Assembly (NCBI RefSeq): GCF_025698545.1
Contig: NC_068567.1
Coordinates: 3,968,001-4,032,000, forward strand
Reading direction: 5' to 3'
DNA from: Gossypium raimondii
Lineage: Eukaryota; Streptophyta; Magnoliopsida; Malvales; Malvaceae
DNA length: 64,000 bases
Part shown: one piece after another, positions 57,501 to 64,000 of the stretch
How positions within the stretch are numbered: the stretch's first letter is position 1
How the letters are laid out: the number at the start of each line of letters is the position of its first letter
Notes under the pieces: model-generated
The model's database searches: none
The model's input: only the letters and a program-made list of their open reading frames with translations
What the model was told of the DNA's origin: nothing
Made by a program: the position numbers and the translations under genes

Positions 57501-57716
57501 AAAATGGGTCAATGTTAATCAATAGTCAACCATCATGTCAATATATCATGTCATCAGTCAACATGACACATCACCAATCAATTGCCATGTCACTGTTAAC
57601 ATGGCACGTTCTGATTAATCAACTATTTTTTAAACGTCATTAAGTTTTAAGTACCAAAATGAATAAAGGAACAAAGTTTAAAGCACCAAAATAAGAAAAA
57701 AGGCTATAGTTCAAAG

Positions 57717-58136
57717 TAGAGGTGATCATGGGTCTAGTGGCCCGGCCCGGCCCGACGGTCCGCCCGAAATATAGTAGGGTTCGGGTAAAAATATAGGCCC
57801 GAAATATGAGTTTGGGCAAAAAAACAAGGCGGGCCTCGGGAACCACTTTTTTGGCCCGACCCAGCCCAAATATTTAATAAATATATATTTTTTAATTTTT
57901 TAATTTTAAAATATTTTTAAAATACTTTTTTATTATTTTTTATTTTTAAAATAAATTTTTGGTGTTTATTTAAAAATTGGGTCGGGTCGGGCCTGGCTCG
58001 GGCTTAGAATTTTTTCTCGGGCCGGGCCTGGATAAAATTTCAGGCCTATATTTCGGGCAAGGCCCAGGCCTAGGACGCAGGTTGAAAATTTTTTCTGCGC
58101 CCGACCCAAATTCGACCCGGCCCATGATCACCTCTA
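57717..58136. mobile_element. hAT-like MITE (420 bp) with a perfect 8-bp target duplication
   Basis: TAGAGGTGATCATGGGTC opens and GGCCCATGATCACCTCTA closes. GTTCAAAG flanks both ends (57709-57716 and 58137-58144). GGCCCGGCCCGAC-rich shoulders surround an AT-rich core. No transposase. This is the best preserved member of the family here. Confidence 0.92.
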
Positions 58137-58149
58137 GTTCAAAGTTCAA

Positions 58150-60370
58150 ATTAGAAATAAAGCCTTATATTTACATACAAGTATACATATAAATATATTT
58201 ATTATATACAAATATAAATTTTAAAATAATAATCAAGTTGGATATTTTTAAATGTATATAAATAAAAATCTTTTAATAAATAGGTACTAGTTGGTACGCA
58301 TTGAATGTGAATCCAAGAGTAAGGGCCTTGACCTCTCTTTAAATGAAATTACCTTTTAATCCTTTATAAATGATAAAATCCAAAGTTAATATATGGAAAA
58401 ATTGCATTTTGACTCTCAAAATCATTTACTCCCTTTAGAAATGAAAGAATCAAAAGTTAATAAAAGATAAAATTACACATTCACCTCACAAAAAAATTAT
58501 AATTCAATTATACCCCTCCTAAAATATTTTATGAATTCACTCATGTATACACCGGTTTAAGTTGGTATTGACCTAACCGTAACTTAAGCTACTTATGACC
58601 GATTTAAGATCGAAACAATTCGTACCGATTATCATGGCAGCAACTAGACTTATCTATGGACCAGACAACCCATCTTATAGGCCCATCCCGAATTAAGTTA
58701 GGCTTATACATCTGGCCGGATTGTCCCGGCTAGGCCTAGTAGCAACTATATGTTACTCCTAGTGGTGGGGAAAAGGAGCTATAGGAAGCAAACAAGTCAA
58801 CAAGGACACCATCTAGGGCATTTTTTCCCACTCATTGAAGAGCTATTTTTTCTCCATAAGTGGGGTTTTAAGCTAGGAAAGTTCATATGCATATGCGAGT
58901 CCTCAAATTGTTTTATCGTGTAGCAGATGACAGCTTCCTTTTGGGATTTTTGAAATGAATTTTTTTTTCAATTATATATTAAAAAGAAATGCCTCGTTCT
59001 TCACTAAAAGCACTTTGAGAATAAAATATTGGTCTACTAATAAATAAATCTACAAATGGTTAATTACGGTTTCAGTCCTTCTAGTCTGCTGAAATTTGGG
59101 ATTTAATTTAACAAATTTTGACCCATTGTAAAATTTATAATATTATTAGTAAGTCCAAACTACTAAGTTGCTAATGTGGGTTCTTTTTGCTATCATTCGG
59201 TCATGCAGTTAAGATCATGTGAAAATTCAATCAATAATAAATTTATATGTTAATTGAACGTTTAAGGCCATTTATGCCATCAATTTTGTTTTTTGGTGAA
59301 TAACAAATTACACAATTGAAATTAAACTAACTCCTCTAAGAGAGAATCTTGAAATAATCTTAAGCCGCTAGGAAGTTGCCTCGAATCAACCATTACCATC
59401 ATGATTTTCAAAAAAGTACTCGGTTCTGTCTGCTTCTAACACAGCTTGAGAACCAATAAGTCTAGCTATGGAGGCCATGGTTTTTGGAAGAGGAAAAAGT
59501 TAGAGCCTTGAGTCATTCGGTATTTAAATTTGAGTCCCATGTGCAATTTTCTCAACATCTTATTGATGGTTCATTTATACACTTTGAATATTACAGTATA
59601 TGGGAAAAGAACACAAAGATGGGACATCTGATTGTACTCTTGAATGATTTTTTTGTTTGAAATTTATGGAGTTGAAAAAAATCAAGATTGAAAATTGAAA
59701 AAGACATGGAAATGGAATAGTCCAAAATGCAGGTAAAGGACTGAAATGCAGAGATTGGAAAACAAAACAAAAAGAAAATGGAAAGAAGAGGAGGTGAAAA
59801 AGATAAAATTCCACCTAACAACGAAAAAAAGGGAATCCTCAAAATCTCTGTGAATCTAAAAGGGTCCTTTATCATGAGCAGACACCACTGCCTCCTCATT
59901 ATTACGTTAACATGCTGAATGCCAGATAAATGAGCATATATATATATATATATATATGTAATGATCATATTTTTTTTTATCAAAAGGAGCAATCTGTAAA
60001 AGGCCAGAATAACGAGCAAGAAAAGAAATTATTATTTGTCTTTAAAGTTTTGATATCGTATCAATGAGGTCCTTTTATTAGCCTAATGTCAACTTAAACA
60101 TTAGGGTAAACTATCCTGTTAGTCATCTTAAAATAAGGACCTTTCAATTTAGTTAAATTGCTCGAAATGGTCGCTTTGTAATCACTCTGCCTTCACATAA
60201 ACTTCGCAAAATTTAGACAATAGTTCGTAATAAACTGTGAACTTAAAAGAAATTACGACATTTCACCGGCAACTACCCCGAACTTTCTTATCCATTATAG
60301 TCCTTTCACACCAATGTACTATATTCAAAAGAAAATGTCTCAGTTTTCGAAATCAAGAGGCTTAAGAAAT
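58150..60370. other. Gene-free stretch
   Basis: It includes palindromic GGTCC-type MITE pieces (59060-59290), an (AT)n run at 59937-59957, and a short GC-richer block at 59360-59480 (AGCCGCTAGGAAGTTGCCTC) that may be retroelement debris. No gene. Confidence 0.4.
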
Positions 60371-60374
60371 GTTG

Positions 60375-60615
60375 TTTGAACTGGATCAGATTGGTCAATC
60401 GAACTAGTTAGATCGAGAACCGGTTAGGATATCTATCTAAAAAGGGATTTTGAACCAATTGAGCCGAAAATTGGTATAGATCTGTTGAACCGGGTAAAAT
60501 AAACTGATTGAATCAGATTTTTTTATTTTTTTATTTTAAATATTTTTTAATTAAATCGATTAAATTGATTAGACCGACGAACCAATAATTTGACCGATTC
60601 GACAGTCAATTTGAA
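60375..60615 (+). repeat. Inverted-repeat element, 'TGTTTGAACTGGATCAG' family
   Basis: TGTTTGAACTGGATCAGATT, GAACCGGTTAGGATATC, GAATCAGATTTTTTTATT, TTAATTAAATCGATTAAATT and ACCAATAATTTGACCGATTC follow the same order as the reverse complement of the 17285-17510 copy. About 240 bp. Confidence 0.6.
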
Positions 60616-60619
60616 GTAA

Positions 60620-62010
60620 AAAAAGTTAAACTTGAGGCTTTTTTTCTTTCAGTCCAAATTATTTCGGAAATTTTTTTAAACTTAATATTTTTTATTTGGT
60701 CGTTTTCTTCTTTTAACTTTGTCGTTTCAGTTCAACATCCTCTCAAGCACCGCCGGTTAGCTCTCTCCGTTAACGGGAAAACGGCAAAGTGAATATTTTG
60801 AACAATTTGATTAAAAGATAGTAATAAAATTGACATATTTTTAATGTGATTAATAAGATAATTTATTCTAAACATTAAATATTAATTTAAATATAATATA
60901 AAGTATATTTTAAATACGTTGATCAAATTTTAAATATACAAGGGACTTAACTGCACCACAAGAGGGCATCGCTGAATAGGGGCCTTAACCATCTCTTCGT
61001 TAAATCTCAAATGAAAATTTTCAATTTAATCCTTTCTGCTTATTTATTAAATGGAAAATTTTCATTTTTGGTCCTTCTCAGAAGTTAAAAATTTAATTAA
61101 AGTTATTTAGTATAAAATTTTTAGATTTTCCCTATATGGTTTTTTTTTATTTCGACTCCCCGTTACAAAATATCTAACTTCAATCTCATAAACACAACAC
61201 AAGTGTACATATTGCATGGACAACTTAGATATGACTCATTAAATAAAATAGACAATATCATTAAATTTTAAGGACACTATTTTTTGGTTTAATTCTGTTA
61301 TTAGTCATTATACTATGAAAAGTGGTGGATTTAGTCCTTATAATTTTTGAATTTTAAATTTTCAATCTTGACCAAACCGTTGCCGAGAAGTTCATTAAGT
61401 TCTGCTATTTTCAAAATCTGATGCGACAATCGTATAATTATGTTGAATACTACGTCAATTTGTTATTTTCCAATATTACTTACGAAAAAGTCGGATTTAA
61501 TTATTGTTATTTACGCTCAAAATTAAAATTTTGAAATTTCATTTTAAAACTACTCAAACGAAAGCTACATTTAAGTGTCCCTGGAAAATAGGCTACTGAA
61601 ACCCAAATGAAAGCTACACTTAACAAACACAAAAACACTCGCACTGTGAAATTAGTCAGTCTCTGAAACCCAATTTGTCCATTTTCATGACTCAATCTTC
61701 CCCCAAAATTCCAAACAGAAAATGGCTGTTCTGTCCTAAACGACATCTCATACACGACAAAACTCATTTCTCTTCTACTTTCTTTTATATATATATATTA
61801 TTTACATTTCCCAAAAACCATAAACACTTCCCCAATTTTCTCTTCGTACACACTGCGAAGTAAAGAATTAGAATTCCTCTGTTTTGAGTATTGACTTCTT
61901 GCTACCAAATAAAAAGAAACGACACATATCCCACCCCCATTTCTGCCCTTCATTCAAACCAATGCTTATTAAACAAATTCCATATTACATGTATATAACA
62001 AAAAAAAAAA
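60620..62010. other. Gene-free stretch
   Basis: AT-rich. An (AT)n run lies near 61786-61799. Open frames at 61507-61863 lack recognisable features. Nothing else seen. Confidence 0.4.
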
Positions 62011-62012
62011 TA

Positions 62013-62285
62013 GGTAAAAGTACGATGGAGATGCTCGTCCTATGAGTTATACGTTAGATTAAAGAGTAAATTGATAATTTCTGTTGAAATTTTTATCAAT
62101 TTGTACTGATAAAAACTGGCGTGGTTTAACAGAATAACTAGATGGTAACGCGTGATATGATATATTTACCTCGTGTTAACGTTAATAGAAGGACTAGTTT
62201 ACTCTTTGATCTAACGTAAAATGATTAATTTACTTATCTTTTTAATAGAATGGACAAAATGTAATCTGATTACAGTTTTTGTATT
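62013..62285. mobile_element. MITE of the GGTAAAAGTACCA family, eroded right end
   Basis: GGTAAAAGTACGATGGAGAT opens. GTTAGATTAAAGAGTAAATT pairs with ACTCTTTGATCTAACG, and AATGTAATCTGATTACAG is the right-arm remnant. Third copy in this window. Confidence 0.6.
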
Positions 62286-62814
62286 ATAATGCAAATTGTA
62301 TTTCAATTCTTATACTTTGATAATTCGGGTTCGAGTCCCACTTTGTATAAAATTATATACGGACGTTGCCCAGATTTATTCTGACTTAAATCGTGTCATG
62401 TGTTTGTCCTATTCAAAATTATTCTAGTCTAGGTTGATTATGTTCTATTATTGGTTTATAATGTTTAATTCTACTCATAATAATTCAAATGTAATATATT
62501 TATCATTGTCAATCTTACAATTTTAAGGAGACCATCTAGTAGATTTGTCTTCTTCTTCTTTTTTGTTAGAACTAAGGTTTTTTCATGTCCATGTATTATA
62601 CATAAAAATTGTAATTTTACCATCTGTAGGGTGTTATCTAATGCTAAACTTCAAGTTAACCGGACTGAATCCCATACCTTATTCATTGATGAAACAACGG
62701 ATCAGATTAAAATACAACAAGCCAAATGATCAAACTACGTCGCTTTAAAATATCATTTCATATTTAAAAAAGTATAAAGACAAAATATACTCTGAATATA
62801 CTAATGGAATTTTC

Positions 62815-62970
62815 TTTGAGACAATCTCATTATAGGTCCTGATCATATCTGCTCTTTTTGAGCTCCCCAACTCATAAATAGGAAGATAATACACTTCAAC
62901 ACACTCGAATCCATATCGTCTTGCATTGACAACAATACCTATATCAATCAAGTTAACTCTCTATCGAGAA
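62815..62970 (-). repeat. SINE family B, minus strand
   Basis: On the minus strand: AGTTAACTTGATTGATATAG, GTTGTCAATGCAAGACGATA, GGATTCGAGTGTG (box B), CTATTTATGAGTTGGGGAGC, AAAAAGAGCAGATATGATCA, GACCTATAATGAGATTG. Confidence 0.65.
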
Positions 62971-62974
62971 TTTG

Positions 62975-63585
62975 TATAATACTTCACCCATGTTTAATTT
63001 ATAAAGGATTTAAACTCAAATGCACCTTTAACTTTAACTTTATATATATATATATATATATATTACTTTATTGATCTCAAAAACCAAAGTCCATAACAAG
63101 TAAGTCATAGATTCTCCACCTTCCCGAAACTTGAAACATAATAATATTAAAATATAATAAGAAATATTAAAACATTTGAAAAAAAAAAACACAACAAAAA
63201 ATAGTAATAAATTTTCAACGCTTTGGTTAAGACAATGATTTCCAATGCAATGTTCAACGTTTCGACCACGGTGTCTTCTTCCCATACTCTTTGCCCTTGA
63301 TCACCTCCAACAACTCAAAAAGAAACCGCCGACTTTTTAATTTATATCATTGTTTTCACGACACTTTGTTCGAAACTTTAGCACAATTGTTCACATCCCA
63401 CCTCGCACGTAGTCTCCTTCAATTAATTGTTTTAACTATTTCATCTTTTTATAATTATTTCTCTACCATTCGGACTAAAATTAAATTAAATTTATCAAAA
63501 GTTTTATTTTGATTTAGAACTTTTAGTGCATCACGAGGGACTTCATCATAAATATGTAAGTCTAACCTCGACTATCTTCTCTGGG
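62975..63585. other. Gene-free stretch
   Basis: It contains the (AT)n run at 63042-63062 and AT-driven open frames. No gene. Confidence 0.4.
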
Positions 63586-63835
63586 AACATACCGAATCAA
63601 CCATCGCCCTTCAGTTCTCATGATCTGTTGGACCCTTCTGAGCACTGTAATGCTTGATTCCACCAATGTATTATCATGTACGGCTCAAACTACCTCTAAA
63701 TTATCAATATGAATCATAACTCTATTAAATTCTTTACTAAGTAGAATAAGCATGTCATCTAAAATACCCTATAGTTCAGCCTCAAAGACCGTGCATTTCC
63801 CGATGTAATGGTTGTAACCCAAGATCCGGACTTTA
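63575..63835 (-). pseudogene. RNase H-like domain remnant of a retroelement
   Basis: On the minus strand from about 63835: VRILGYNHYIGKCTVFEAEL, a stop, GILDDMLILLSKEFNRVMIH, IDNLEVV, a stop, then SSITVLRRVQQIMR and WLIRYVPREDS. This order (GKC.VF.AEL.G.L, then I.TD.LE.V, then IPRE.N) is that of the RNase H-like domain found at the end of plant LINE polyproteins and in related stand-alone copies. Two in-frame stops show it is dead. The preceding part, if any, would lie toward or beyond the right edge. Confidence 0.75.
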
Positions 63836-63839
63836 TTCT

Positions 63840-64000
63840 TTAAACCATTTGTTGGTAACTATTTCGTTTTTCTTCTACGGTTAAAATATGTTATAAGTCT
63901 TTGTACTCTTTACAAATTTAAAATTTAGTCTTTATACTTTTACTTTTAGAAATTTAGTCCTTTTATTTTTTTTTTAAATTTTAAAATCCAGATCCAATGA
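63840..64000. other. Right window edge
   Basis: AT-rich sequence with palindromic GTCCTTATACTTTT-type wording. Nothing recognised. Confidence 0.3.

Noticed and set aside
59575..60019. 142-codon minus-strand open frame with hydrophobic runs
   Set aside because: It is AT/CT-driven and includes an (AT)n run read as YIYIYIY. No family motif or splice context.
62325..62345. GGGTTCGAGTCCCAC as a tRNA T-arm/box B
   Set aside because: No matching acceptor, D-arm or anticodon stem is found upstream. At most a SINE scrap.

Overview
This window is nuclear DNA from a dicot plant: AT-rich, with intron-bearing genes carrying plant-type splice sites, a chloroplast-targeted photosystem gene, and gene deserts full of small transposons. 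The protein sequences and repeat style would fit a Malvaceae genome such as Gossypium (cotton), but that species guess is inference. I rebuilt exon chains by hand. For every chain the exon phases add up, which is the main support for the splice calls.

Layout. (1) 85-5399, minus: an armadillo/BTB protein of the ARIA type, 16 exons visible, with the 3' end beyond the left edge. (2) 5400-11090: repeat-rich, holding a decayed LINE (8822-9720), SINE copies and short inverted-repeat elements. (3) 11477-15749, plus: a KMS1-like, VMP1-like ER/Golgi membrane protein, 8 exons. (4) 15760-20460: a foldback element built of tandem subrepeats, a 545-bp tandem duplication, and an inverted-repeat element with a telomere-like core. 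(5) 20461-25666, plus: a TVP38/TMEM64-type (SNARE-associated Golgi/DedA) membrane protein, 9 exons. (6) 28857-29306, plus: a small single-exon protein of unknown function. (7) 29300-41300: a 12-kb desert in which SINEs and hAT-like MITEs can be delimited by target-site duplications, some nested. (8) 41526-45263, plus: a 9-lipoxygenase, 9 exons, all iron ligands present. (9) 46161-46805, plus: psaD, the nuclear gene for photosystem I subunit II. (10) 47165-51955, minus: a secreted copper amine oxidase, 5 exons, tail-to-tail with psaD. A second copy of its first exon lies just upstream at 52585-53381. (11) 53400-64000: a desert with MITEs, SINEs and an RNase H-like retroelement remnant at the right edge.

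The genes do not form a pathway cluster. They are ordinary neighbours: ABA signalling/cell cycle (ARIA type), endomembrane organisation (two VTT-domain proteins about 4.7 kb apart), oxylipin synthesis (lipoxygenase), photosynthesis (PsaD) and apoplastic polyamine oxidation with H2O2 release (amine oxidase). The most interesting structures are the lone, intact, phase-matched extra first exon of the amine oxidase (a candidate alternative promoter and first exon), two frame-forced GC-AG introns, an exon-edge copy inside a lipoxygenase intron, and the datable nested transposon insertions.
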